Shown: piece after piece, positions 35,591 through 43,488 of the stretch | How the letters are laid out: each line of letters starts with the position of its first letter | How positions within the stretch are numbered: position 1 is the first letter of the stretch | Source of the DNA: Streptomyces silvae | Lineage (GTDB): Bacteria > Actinomycetota > Actinomycetes > Streptomycetales > Streptomycetaceae | Assembly: GCF_016745505.1 (NCBI RefSeq) | Contig: NZ_JAERUC010000193.1 | Coordinates: 1 to 64,000, forward strand | Length of the DNA stretch: 64,000 bases | Direction of reading: 5' to 3' | Program-made: the position numbers and the translations under genes | Notes under the pieces: model-generated | Database searches by the model: none | Seen by the model: the letters and a program-made list of their open reading frames with translations, nothing else | Told to the model about the DNA's origin: nothing

Positions 35591-36968
35591 GCTGTCGCTC
35601 ACCGAGGCCTCCAGGGCGGTGCGCGCACGGGAGTTGTCCCCGGTCGAACTCACCGAATCCGTACTCGGTCGCATCGGCGCGGTCGACGGACGGCTCGGTG
35701 CCTATGTCACCGTCGTCGCGGACCACGCCCGGGCGGTGTCCGCCCGGGCCGAGCGGGAGATCTCGACGAGCGGACCGCGTGGGCCGCTGCACGGGATCCC
35801 CATGGCCCTCAAGGACCTGATCGACGTCAAGGGGATTCCCACCACGGCGAGTTCGGACGTCCGGGCCGGTCATGTCGCGGAGCGCGACAGTCATGTGGCG
35901 GAACGGCTCGGCGCGGCCGGGGCGGTCCTCCTGGGCAAGACGCACACGCACGAGTTCGCGTACGGCCTGACCACGCCGCAGACCAGCAACGCCTGGGACC
36001 ACAGCCGGGTGGCCGGAGGGTCCAGCGGCGGATCGGCGGTGGCCGTCGCCGCTGGTGCGGCGACGTTCGCCCTGGGCACGGACACGGGCGGCTCCATCCG
36101 GGTCCCTGCGGCGCTGAACGGGGTGGTGGGTCTCAAGCCGACCTACGGCCTGGTCTCCCGCTCAGGCGTCACCCCGCTCTCCTGGTCGCTCGACCACGTC
36201 GGCCCCCTCACCCGCACCGTCCAGGACGCGGCTCTGGTGCTGGCGGCGACGGCCGGTCACGACCCGCGCGACCCCGCGAGCGTGTCCGGCCCGCCGGTCG
36301 GCCACTCCGGAGGAGGTGACCTGAGGGGGCTCAGGGTCGGGGTGCCCGGCACCTACTACTTCGACCGGGTGTCGCCCGCGGTCGAGGAGGCGGTACGCCG
36401 GGCGATCGGGCGGTTGTCGGAGCTCGGGGCGGAGCTCGTCGAGGTCGAGATCCCGATGGCGCGCTACATCCAGGCCGTGCAATGGGGACTCATGGTTCCC
36501 GAGGCATCCGCCTATCACGAGCGTTCGCTGCGGGCCGCCCCCGGTCTGTACGCGCCGGACGTCCGCATCCTGCTGGAGGCCGGTGAGCTGACCTCGGCGG
36601 GCGACTACCTGCGCGCCCAGCGCGCCCGGACGATGATGCGCGACGCCTGGGCCCGGATGTTCGACGGGATCGACGTCCTGGCCGCCCCGGCCGTGCCGAT
36701 GACGGCCGCCGAAGCAGGCCAGGACACCGTGGAGTGGGCCGACGGCACGATCGAAGCGGTGTCCGACAGCTACGTACGGCTTTCCGCGCCGGCCGACATC
36801 ACCGGCGTACCGGCTCTCACCCTTCCGGTCGGCCACGACCGGGCCGGCCTGCCGATCGGCATGCAGCTGATGGCGAGGGCCTTCCGGGACGCGACGGTCC
36901 TGCGGGTGGGACGGGCCTACGAGGAGGCGGCGGCCGACAGGGGGCGGCTCGCCCCGGTCGTCGTCTGA
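35577..36968 (+). CDS. Amidase-signature hydrolase (AtzE-like)
   Basis: A 463-residue amidase. PMALKDLIDVKGIPTTASS carries the catalytic Lys (residue about 81), GGSSGGSAVAVAAGAATFA the cis-Ser, and TDTGGSIRVPAALNG the nucleophile Ser. Together these form the Ser-cisSer-Lys triad. GLPIGMQLMAR near the end is the conserved C-terminal motif. Substrate is not evident; the AtzG-like partner suggests the AtzE subgroup that hydrolyses urea-like or carboxyl amides. It ends about 120 bases before the TetR gene. Confidence 0.9.
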   Translation: MQPFELSLTEASRAVRARELSPVELTESVLGRIGAVDGRLGAYVTVVADHARAVSARAEREISTSGPRGPLHGIPMALKDLIDVKGIPTTASSDVRAGHVAERDSHVAERLGAAGAVLLGKTHTHEFAYGLTTPQTSNAWDHSRVAGGSSGGSAVAVAAGAATFALGTDTGGSIRVPAALNGVVGLKPTYGLVSRSGVTPLSWSLDHVGPLTRTVQDAALVLAATAGHDPRDPASVSGPPVGHSGGGDLRGLRVGVPGTYYFDRVSPAVEEAVRRAIGRLSELGAELVEVEIPMARYIQAVQWGLMVPEASAYHERSLRAAPGLYAPDVRILLEAGELTSAGDYLRAQRARTMMRDAWARMFDGIDVLAAPAVPMTAAEAGQDTVEWADGTIEAVSDSYVRLSAPADITGVPALTLPVGHDRAGLPIGMQLMARAFRDATVLRVGRAYEEAAADRGRLAPVVV

Positions 36969-37059
36969 GCCCCGGCCTTACCCCGGCCCCACGGTTGCCC
37001 GGAGTGTCAGGGGCACCACCCTTCGGGCCAGCTGGAAGGGCAGCCGGAAGGGCCAGCTA

Positions 37060-37078
37060 GAAGCAACGGATTCGCATT
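37060..37078. promoter_or_regulatory. TetR-type operator, site 3
   Basis: GAAGCAA-CGGAT-TCGCATT lies twelve bases before the TetR ATG at 37091, so the regulator probably represses itself. It matches sites 1 and 2, linking all three. Confidence 0.72.
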
Positions 37079-37090
37079 AAGGTGGAGAGC

Positions 37091-37651
37091 ATGAGCCCCA
37101 AGCCCATGACCCGCCCCGGTGGGCGCAGCGCGCGTGTGCAGGAGGCCGTCCACGCCGCGGTCCGTGAACTCGTCGGTGAGGTGGGCCGCGACGCGGTGAC
37201 CGTCCCCATGGTCGCGGCGCGGGCCGGCGTGACGCCGTCCACGATCTACCGCCGCTGGGGCGACCTGCAGGAACTCCTGTCCGACGTCGCCGTGGAACGG
37301 CTGCGCCCCGAGACCGATCCGGCCGACCTCGGCAGCCTGCGGGCCGACCTCGACGCGTGGGCGGAGCAGTTCCTCGACGAGATGGCCTCTCCGTCCGGGC
37401 GCGCCTACATCAGGGACGCGCTCCTCGGGGACCCGGACGGCAGCAACGCCGGCCGCTGCTCCGCCTACGCCGCTGAGCAGATCGACGCCGTGCTGAACCG
37501 CGCGGTGGGGCGGGGCGAGCCGGTGCCCGACACGGAACGGGTGATCGACCGCGTGGTGGCGCCGATCATGTACCGCATTCTGTTCCGCCCCGGCGGGCAG
37601 GGCGCCGACTACGCGCGCGAACTCGTCGCCAACGCTCTGCACCGTTCCTGA
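37091..37651 (+). CDS. TetR-family regulator
   Basis: A 186-residue regulator. The N-terminal helix-turn-helix (VPMVAARAGVTPSTIYRRWGDL) is a standard TetR DNA-binding domain near residues 37-58, followed by an all-helical ligand domain (YVADEMASP, RDALLGDPDGSNAGRC, RAVGRGEPVPDTERVIDRVV). The GGAGAGC just before ATG 37091 is close for a ribosome-binding site; GTG at 37082 is an alternative start. It likely controls itself, the amidase operon and the hydrolase through the three sites. Confidence 0.9.
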   Translation: MSPKPMTRPGGRSARVQEAVHAAVRELVGEVGRDAVTVPMVAARAGVTPSTIYRRWGDLQELLSDVAVERLRPETDPADLGSLRADLDAWAEQFLDEMASPSGRAYIRDALLGDPDGSNAGRCSAYAAEQIDAVLNRAVGRGEPVPDTERVIDRVVAPIMYRILFRPGGQGADYARELVANALHRS

Positions 37652-37664
37652 CGGACGCCCGCGA

Positions 37665-38603
37665 CTACCGTCCCCCGGAGGACAACGGCACCGGTGTGAA
37701 CATCGGGGGTTCCTCGTCCACGGTCAGGGCGGTCGGCCCGTACAGCCAGTCCACGAACGCGTAGTCGTACGTGTCGCGGGCGCGCAGCAGTGCGTTGCGC
37801 TGTTCGCGGGCGACGCCGTCGAGGTGCCACAGCTCGCCCCACGCGCGGGAGGTGGTGAGCACCCGGCGGCAGTGCTCGGGGCGGACCGCCTCGTAGGCGA
37901 AGAGGGCCGCGTCCCAGTCGACGGAGCCGTCGGCGGCGCGGTTGCGGGCGACGTGCTCGCCGAGCACCCAGCCGTCCTCGATCGCCATGATCGCGCCCTG
38001 CGCGATGTACTGGAGCGGGGGGTGCGCCGAGTCGCCGAGGAGTGCGATCCGGCCGTGGACCCAGTTCATGATCGGGTCGCGGTCGAACATCCGCCACCAC
38101 TTCTCCCGCCACATGAAGGGCAGGCCCTCCTGGACGAAGTCGCAGGTCCCGGCGAAGGCGTGGTCCAGCTCGTCCGGGGTGCCCCAGTCCTCCTCGCCGG
38201 CGACGGCCCTGGGGGACTCGAAGACGGCGACCTGGTTGAGGAGTTCGCCGCCCCGCAGGCCGTAGTGGACGAAGTGGCACTTCGGGCCGACGTGCACCAC
38301 GACCTCGCTGAGGTCGAGGCCCTGGACCCGCGGCTGCCCGGCGGGCACGGTGCCGCGGTAGGCGACGTACGCCGAGGAGACGGGTTCGTCGTCGACGAGC
38401 AGCTTGCGCGCGGCCGAGTGCAGGCCGTCGGCCGCGAGGACCAGGCCCGCCTCGTGGACCTCACCGGAGGCGAGGGTGACGCCGGCGCCGCGTCCGGTGT
38501 TCTCGTACGACACGACCCGCGCGTCGTTGATCAGCTCGACGCCCGCGCGCTCGCAGGCGCGGAGCAGCAGCCCGTGCAGGTCGCTGCGGCCGCTGGTCGC
38601 CAC
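37665..38603 (-). pseudogene. 5'-truncated FAD-dependent aromatic hydroxylase
   Basis: The residues present start with SGRSDLHGLLLRACERAGVE and contain LVLAADGLHSAARKLL (DG motif), IALLGDSAHPPLQYIAQGA (GD motif), and the C-terminal FVDWLYGPTALTVDEEPP. These identify a salicylate or 3-hydroxybenzoate-type hydroxylase. The N-terminal FAD motif GxGxxG (about 90 residues) is missing; the similarity stops at about 38595. The region beyond belongs to an opposite-strand gene. It cannot bind FAD as encoded, so it is a remnant. Confidence 0.85.
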
Positions 38604-38655
38604 CCTGAACGCCGCGGCCCACGCGCTGGAGAAGGACCTGGCCGAGCAGCAGTGA
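38604..38655 (+). pseudogene. 3' tail of an unidentified plus-strand gene
   Basis: ATLNAAAHALEKDLAEQQ and its TGA stop are read here. The helical end has the look of a regulator C-terminus (MarR or IclR type), but the rest of the gene is missing, cut at the junction with the truncated hydroxylase. It suggests a deletion that fused two ends. Confidence 0.5.
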
Positions 38656-38711
38656 CCACGCCCGGCGGCGGCGCGGACTCCCGGGGCCCGCGCCGCCGTT
38701 GCCCGGCCGGC

Positions 38712-40244
38712 TCAGTCGCCGATCGCGCAGGCGTCCCCGTTGAGCAGGAAGCGCGGCGGTGAGGAGCGGTCGCCGGTGTGGTCGGCGAGATAGCCGAGGG
38801 TGACGCTCGCGCCGGGAGCGATCGTGGCGTTGTGCCCGGCGTCGGCGGCCTTGACCATGTTGCCGCTCTGGTTCAGGTCCGTGTTCCAGTCGGAGACGAC
38901 GGTCTGCCCGAGGGCCAGGGGGAATTCGAGCGTCCAGCCGTTCACGGGGGTGCTGCCCGTGTTGGTGACGGTGAGGTCGACCGTCGCGCCCGTACCCCAG
39001 GCAGTCACGGTGCGGTCCACCCGGCAGGTCGGTTCCTCCTGCGCGAACGACACCCGGTGCAGTCCGCCGGGCAGGTCGTTGACCACGTAGAACTCCCCGT
39101 CCACGGTCGCCCCGATCGACGTCACCTGGGTGGGCATCTCCCCGATCTCCGCCTGCTCGTAGCCGCCTTGGCCGTCCGGGCGCAGCGCCCAGACCGTGGA
39201 CGAGCAGTAGTCCGTCGCGATGTACGTGCCGCCGGCCAGGTCCGCGTGCTCCTCACCCCGGTAGACCTGGCCGCCGATCACCGAACAGCCGCCCGTGTAC
39301 GGCGAGTACGTGAACACGGGCTCGGTGTACGTCTCGCCGGCCTTGCAGTCGCCGCCCTCGAACTTCTCCAGGCCCTCGTAGCAGGACCAGCCGAGGTTCA
39401 GCCCTCCCCGGCCGGGGGCGAGATGGTCGATCTCCTCCCACCGGCCCTGGCCGACGTCGCCGATCCACATCGAGCCGTCGGCGCGGTCGAAGGAGAACCG
39501 CCACGGGTTGCGCAGGCCGTACAGCCAGATCTCCTCGCGGGCGCCCGGGGTGTCCACGAAGGGGTTGCCGGCGGGCACGCAGTAGGCGAGCTCGCCGCAG
39601 GTGCGGCTCACGTCGATGCGCATGACCTTGCCCAGCAGGGTGTCCAGGCGCTGTGCGGAGCGGAGCGGGTCGGCGGATCCGCCGCCGTCGCCGATGCTCC
39701 AGTAGAGATCGCCGTCCGGGCCGAACGCGAGCTGGCCGCCGTTGTGGTTGCTGTTCTCGGCGTGCTCCTGCGAGAGCAGGACCTCCAGGCGGGACTCGTC
39801 GAGCCGGTAGCGGGCGAGGGTGACCGCGCCGTCGGGCAGCGCCGTGTACGCGAGGTACAGGTCCTGGCTGTCGGCGAAGTCGGGCGGGAGGGCGATGCCG
39901 AGCAGACCGCGCTCGTTGCCCGACTCGTCCACGGCCGCCTTGATGTCCACGAGCGGGTCCGCCGCCAGGCCGGTGTCCGGGTGGTAGGCACGGACGGTCC
40001 CGGACTTCTCGGTGATGAACAGCCGGTCCGTGCCGTCGTCGGGGGCGGCGATCGCGGTGGGCCGTTTCAGCCCGGAGGCGACCTGGGTGGTGGTCGCACT
40101 GAGGGACGGCAGAGGTACGGAAGCGGCGCCCGCCGCCGTGTCCGTCCGGGGCGGCGCGGCGTCCGCCGCGGTCGCGGGGAACGAGGCGGGGGCGGTCAGC
40201 AGGAGGGCCAGCAGGAGAGGCCCGGCCCAGCGACGTCTTTGCAT
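38712..40244 (-). CDS. Secreted glucose/sorbosone-dehydrogenase-like protein with CBM2
   Basis: A 510-residue secreted protein. A signal peptide (RRRWAGPLLLALLLTAPASF, then TAADAA) leads into a six-bladed beta-propeller of the glucose/sorbosone dehydrogenase type (LFITEKSGTVRAY, NERGLLGIALPPDF, NHNGGQLAFGPDGDLYWSIG, GLRNPWRFSFDRADGSMWIGD). A CBM2 follows at the C-terminus (CRVDRTVTAWGTGATVDLTV, NGWTLEFPLALGQTVVSDWN), the cellulose-binding module. The ATG at 40244 has GGAG upstream; the longer frame is shadow. It probably acts on cello-oligosaccharides or polysaccharide ends. A CebR-like box lies 100 bases upstream. Confidence 0.9.
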   Translation of the reverse strand: MQRRRWAGPLLLALLLTAPASFPATAADAAPPRTDTAAGAASVPLPSLSATTTQVASGLKRPTAIAAPDDGTDRLFITEKSGTVRAYHPDTGLAADPLVDIKAAVDESGNERGLLGIALPPDFADSQDLYLAYTALPDGAVTLARYRLDESRLEVLLSQEHAENSNHNGGQLAFGPDGDLYWSIGDGGGSADPLRSAQRLDTLLGKVMRIDVSRTCGELAYCVPAGNPFVDTPGAREEIWLYGLRNPWRFSFDRADGSMWIGDVGQGRWEEIDHLAPGRGGLNLGWSCYEGLEKFEGGDCKAGETYTEPVFTYSPYTGGCSVIGGQVYRGEEHADLAGGTYIATDYCSSTVWALRPDGQGGYEQAEIGEMPTQVTSIGATVDGEFYVVNDLPGGLHRVSFAQEEPTCRVDRTVTAWGTGATVDLTVTNTGSTPVNGWTLEFPLALGQTVVSDWNTDLNQSGNMVKAADAGHNATIAPGASVTLGYLADHTGDRSSPPRFLLNGDACAIGD

Positions 40245-40343
40245 ATCGGCTCCAGGAAAGAGGACGCTTGCACGGCGGTGGTGCCTGTACGCGGTGGGGG
40301 GTTCCATGGAGAAGGAGCGGGGCCGCTGCGGTGCACAGCGGCG

Positions 40344-40357
40344 TGGGAGCGCTCCCG
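40344..40357. promoter_or_regulatory. CebR box upstream of the CBM2 gene
   Basis: TGGGAGCGCTCCCG differs by one base from the TGGGAGCGCTCCCA consensus of the Streptomyces cellobiose repressor CebR. It is about 100 bases before the ATG of a secreted CBM2 protein, a plausible CebR target. Confidence 0.72.
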
Positions 40358-40398
40358 CCGCTCAAGGCTGCTCGTCGCGGGGCGGGGCGGCAACGCGT

Positions 40399-40431
40399 GT
40401 TTGCGCCACGTTCGCACCGTGTGGCGCAAAC
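40399..40431. repeat. Eleven-base inverted repeat between GlxA-like and CBM2 genes
   Basis: GTTTGCGCCAC and GTGGCGCAAAC are perfect complements separated by eleven bases. It lies after the GlxA-like stop and before the CBM2 gene, so it could be a terminator hairpin or an operator. No T-run follows on either strand. Confidence 0.6.
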
Positions 40432-40477
40432 GTGGCGGTGGCCGGACGGATCGAGCGGTGTCCGCGCCGGCGTCCCC

Positions 40478-41416
40478 TCAGCTGAACGCGCGGCGGTAGC
40501 TGTGGGGGCTCACACCGGTCGTCTTCTTGAACCGGTCGCGGAAGGCGGTCGGTGAGCCGAACCCGACCTGGGCGCCGATGCGTTCGACCGTGTGGCGGGT
40601 GGACTCCAGGAGGTGCTGGGCCTGGCGGATGCGGGCACGGTGGAGCCACTGGAGGGGGGTCGTGCCGGTCTGCTCACGGAAGCGGCGGATCAGTGTCCGG
40701 GTGCTGATCCCGGCGTGAGCCGCGATGTCGGCGAGGGTGAGGTCGTCGGCGAGATTGTCCTGGAGCCAGCCGAGGAGGGGCTCAAGGGTGCTGCCCTGCG
40801 GGGTGGGCACATGGTCGTGGACGATGAACTGCGCCTGCCCGCCCTCCCGTTCCAGCGGCATCACGGACAGCCGGGCCGCATCGGCGGCGACGGCGGACCC
40901 GTAGTCCTTACGGATCATGTGGAGGCAGAGGTCCATGCCGGCGGCCGCTCCGGCCGAGGTGAGGATCTGGCCGTTGTCGACGTACAGGACGGCGGGGTCG
41001 ACCTCGACGTCCGGGTGGGTGGCGGCCAGGAGGTCGGCGGCGATCCAGTGCGTGGTGGCCCGCAGCCCGTCCAGGAGCCCCGTGGCCGCCAGCGGGAACG
41101 TGCCCGAGCAGATCGACGCGATGCGCGTGCCGTCCTCGGCGGCGGCCCGCAGCGCGTCACGGACGGCCGGGGAGAGCGGGGCGAGGGGGTTCGCGGTGCC
41201 GGGCACGACGACCGTGTCCGCACCCTTCAGCCCGTCCAGCCCCCAGGGCGCGCGCAGGCTGAAGGAACCCGCGTCGGTCTCCTGCCGTTCGGCGCAGACC
41301 CGGACCTGGTACCCGGGGCGGCCGTCCGGGAGGCGGGTGCGGGTGAAGACCTCGATCGGGGTGGACAGGTCGAACGGGATCACCTGGTCCAGGGCGAGGA
41401 CGGCGACGGTATGCAT
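40478..41416 (-). CDS. GlxA-family regulator (DJ-1-like domain plus AraC HTH)
   Basis: A 312-residue regulator with an N-terminal DJ-1/PfpI domain (VLALDQVIPFDLSTPIEVF, IASICSGTFPLAATGLLDG with a Cys where the family keeps it) and a C-terminal AraC helix-turn-helix (TLADIAAHAGISTRTLIRRFREQTGTTP, then IGAQVGFGSPTAFRDRF). It is in the GlxA class, which includes activators of amino-compound and choline metabolism. It is divergent from a DJ-1 family gene. ATG 41416 fits the family start better than the first in-frame ATG at 41437. Confidence 0.9.
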   Translation of the reverse strand: MHTVAVLALDQVIPFDLSTPIEVFTRTRLPDGRPGYQVRVCAERQETDAGSFSLRAPWGLDGLKGADTVVVPGTANPLAPLSPAVRDALRAAAEDGTRIASICSGTFPLAATGLLDGLRATTHWIAADLLAATHPDVEVDPAVLYVDNGQILTSAGAAAGMDLCLHMIRKDYGSAVAADAARLSVMPLEREGGQAQFIVHDHVPTPQGSTLEPLLGWLQDNLADDLTLADIAAHAGISTRTLIRRFREQTGTTPLQWLHRARIRQAQHLLESTRHTVERIGAQVGFGSPTAFRDRFKKTTGVSPHSYRRAFS

Positions 41417-41624
41417 GGCGTAAATGTACCCCTCCACCGGAGAACCGTCATGGTTCCGAAGGGGGCAGATTCATCATCTGCCCAGTTCACAGGCGTGATT
41501 CCCGGTCTGGCACTTTTCCGTGGGTACCTGGCACTCACGCCTATGGGAGGCGGCGCGCGAGCCGATTAGCGTCGGGGTGAACCCGGCGCCGACCGGGCGC
41601 CCACCGGAACCGAGGACCCTCCCC

Positions 41625-42314
41625 ATGCATGCCCAGATCGTCCTGTTCGACGGATTCGACCCCCTCGACGTCATCGCGCCGTACGAAGTGCTCCACGCCG
41701 GTGGCACGGCCTCCGGAGGTCTGGTGAGCGTGGAGCTCGTGTCCGCCGAAGGGCCGCGCGAGGTGGTCAGCGGCACCGGGTCCCTGGCGCTGCGCGCCAC
41801 CGCGGCTCTCGACCCCGCGCGACCCGGCCTGGTCCTCGTGCCCGGAGCCTCCGGCCGGGTCGGCGAACCGGACGAGGTGCCCGGCCATGACTTCGGCGCC
41901 GGGCAGCCGCAGCAGGACGCGTCCATCCCGGTGCTGCTGGGCCGCACGCTGACCACCGAACTGCCCGCGCTGCTGGCGGCGGCGATGGAGAACCCGGAGG
42001 TCACCGTCTGCGCGGTGTGCGGCGGTTCGCTCGTCCTCGCCATGGCCGGACTGCTGGAGGGCCGGCACGCCACCACCCACCACATGGGCCTCGACATGCT
42101 CGACGCCACCGGGGCCCACGCGGTGCGGGCGCGCGTCGTCGACGACGGCGACGTCGTCACCGGCGCCGGGGTCACCTCCGGACTCGACCTGGCCCTCCAC
42201 CTCCTGGAGCGCGAGGTGGGGCCCCGGATCGCCCACGCGGTCGAGGAGATGTTCGCCCACGAGCGGCGCGGCATCGTCTGGCGTGACCAGGGCCCGGTCG
42301 CCGCCGCCTTCTGA
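41625..42314 (+). CDS. DJ-1/PfpI family protein
   Basis: A 229-residue protein: QIVLFDGFDPLDVIAPYEVL starts the DJ-1 domain, and VTVCAVCGGSLVLAMAGLL contains the nucleophile Cys followed by GGS. Similar proteins are isonitrile-hydratase-like or amidase-like enzymes. A purine stretch (AACCGAGGACCC) lies close upstream of the ATG at 41625. It is divergent from the GlxA-family regulator, so one may regulate the other. Substrate unknown. Confidence 0.85.
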   Translation: MHAQIVLFDGFDPLDVIAPYEVLHAGGTASGGLVSVELVSAEGPREVVSGTGSLALRATAALDPARPGLVLVPGASGRVGEPDEVPGHDFGAGQPQQDASIPVLLGRTLTTELPALLAAAMENPEVTVCAVCGGSLVLAMAGLLEGRHATTHHMGLDMLDATGAHAVRARVVDDGDVVTGAGVTSGLDLALHLLEREVGPRIAHAVEEMFAHERRGIVWRDQGPVAAAF

Positions 42315-42336
42315 CGGGCGCCCGCGCCCGTTCTCC

Positions 42337-42384
42337 CACCACCGATCCACACCACCGATTCACACCACCGATTCACACCACCGA
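42337..42384. repeat. Thirteen-base tandem repeat before the next gene
   Basis: CACACCACCGATT-like units repeat every 13 bases, three full copies plus partial ends, between the DJ-1 stop and the next ATG. It is low-complexity and may spread or contract. Confidence 0.8.
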
Positions 42385-42404
42385 AGACCTGAGGAAGAGT
42401 GCAC

Positions 42405-42728
42405 ATGCCCGTCGAAGGCATCTGGGACCTGTCCGTCTCCACCCCGATCGGCACGATCAAGGCCGTCGTCGAACTCCGCAGGGAGGACGGCCTCCTCACC
42501 GGAGCCGCCCACGGCGCGGGGGAGGAGGTCCCGCTCCGCGAGGTCCTCCTCGACGGCGACCGCCTCACCTGGAAGCAGGCCGTCACCCGGCCCATGCGCC
42601 TGAACCTGGCCTTCGACGTGACGGTCGCGGGCGACACCCTGGCCGGCACCTCCAGGGCCGGGCGCCTGCCCGCCTCCAAGGTCACCGGCCTGCGCCGCAC
42701 CGCCGCCCCGGCGGCCACGGAGCACTGA
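42405..42728 (+). CDS. Hypothetical 107-residue protein
   Basis: A beta-rich protein, with IWDLSVSTPIGTIKAVVEL and LTWKQAVTRPMRLNLAFDVTVAGDTLAGTSRAG. It has no cysteine and no membrane segment. The block resembles small sandwich domains, but I do not recognise a family. GAGGAAG is nine bases before the ATG at 42405 (a GTG two codons earlier is less well placed). The following membrane genes start two bases after its stop, so it may be part of that operon. Confidence 0.72.
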   Translation: MPVEGIWDLSVSTPIGTIKAVVELRREDGLLTGAAHGAGEEVPLREVLLDGDRLTWKQAVTRPMRLNLAFDVTVAGDTLAGTSRAGRLPASKVTGLRRTAAPAATEH

Positions 42729-42730
42729 CC

Positions 42731-43198
42731 ATGACGAAGCTCTTCCTCTCCCTGCACGTCCTGGCCGTCGTCCTGGCGATCGGCCCGGTCACCGTCGCGG
42801 CGAGCATGTTCCCCCGGACGCTGCGCACCGCCCACGGCGGTCCCGGCGACGGCGAGGCGCTGACCACGCTGAGGATGCTGCACCGCATCTGCCGGGTGTA
42901 CGGGGTCATCGGCATCGCCGTACCCCTGTTCGGGCTCGCCACGGCGAGCAGTCTCGGTGTCCTCGGCAGCCCCTGGCTGATCACCTCGATGCTCCTGACC
43001 GCCGCGGCCGCCGGTCTGCTGGTCCTGCGGATCCTTCCCGTGCAGGGCGCCGCCCTCGCCGCCGTACAGGCGCCCGGCTCCGGCGCCGAAGCCCGCACCC
43101 CGGCCCGTCTCGCCATGGCCACCGGTGTGTTCAACCTGCTCTGGGCCACGGTCACCGTCCTGATGATCGTCCGCCCCGGCTCCACCACGGGAGCGTGA
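42731..43198 (+). CDS. Small integral membrane protein (DUF2269-like)
   Basis: A 155-residue protein with four membrane segments (LFLSLHVLAVVLAIGPVTVAAS, ICRVYGVIGIAVPLFGLA, ITSMLLTAAAAGLLVLRIL, LAMATGVFNLLWATVTVLMI). HVLAVVLAIGPVTV resembles the first segment of DUF2269 proteins. Function is unknown. It starts two bases after the preceding stop and overlaps the next gene by four bases. Confidence 0.78.
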   Translation: MTKLFLSLHVLAVVLAIGPVTVAASMFPRTLRTAHGGPGDGEALTTLRMLHRICRVYGVIGIAVPLFGLATASSLGVLGSPWLITSMLLTAAAAGLLVLRILPVQGAALAAVQAPGSGAEARTPARLAMATGVFNLLWATVTVLMIVRPGSTTGA

Positions 43199-43470
43199 CC
43201 GTGTCCCTGCGTCCCCTGCGTATCGCGGCCCACGCCGAACTCGTCTCCCTCGTGGTCATGCTGGCCAACCTGGCCACCGTCCACCTCGGACCCGTCTCCT
43301 CCCTGATGGGCCCCACCCACGGCTGCGCCTACCTCGTCGTCCTCGTCGCGACCTGGCGTCACGAGCGGGCCAGCTCCGCCGCCAAGGCCCTCGCGGTGGT
43401 CCCCGGCGTCGGCGGGCTCCTGGCCCTCCGCAGGCTCGACCCGGAGACGGCCGCCGCACCCGCTCCCTAG
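43195..43470 (+). CDS. DUF3817-like small membrane protein
   Basis: A 91-residue protein with two or three membrane segments (AELVSLVVMLANLATVHL, GCAYLVVLVATWRHE, SAAKALAVVPGVGGLLALRR). It fits the small DUF3817-type membrane proteins of Streptomyces. The start GTG lies in the GTGA overlap with the preceding gene, so both membrane proteins are translationally coupled. Confidence 0.72.
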   Translation: MTVSLRPLRIAAHAELVSLVVMLANLATVHLGPVSSLMGPTHGCAYLVVLVATWRHERASSAAKALAVVPGVGGLLALRRLDPETAAAPAP

Positions 43471-43488
43471 CTGCCGTTACCATCCCCT

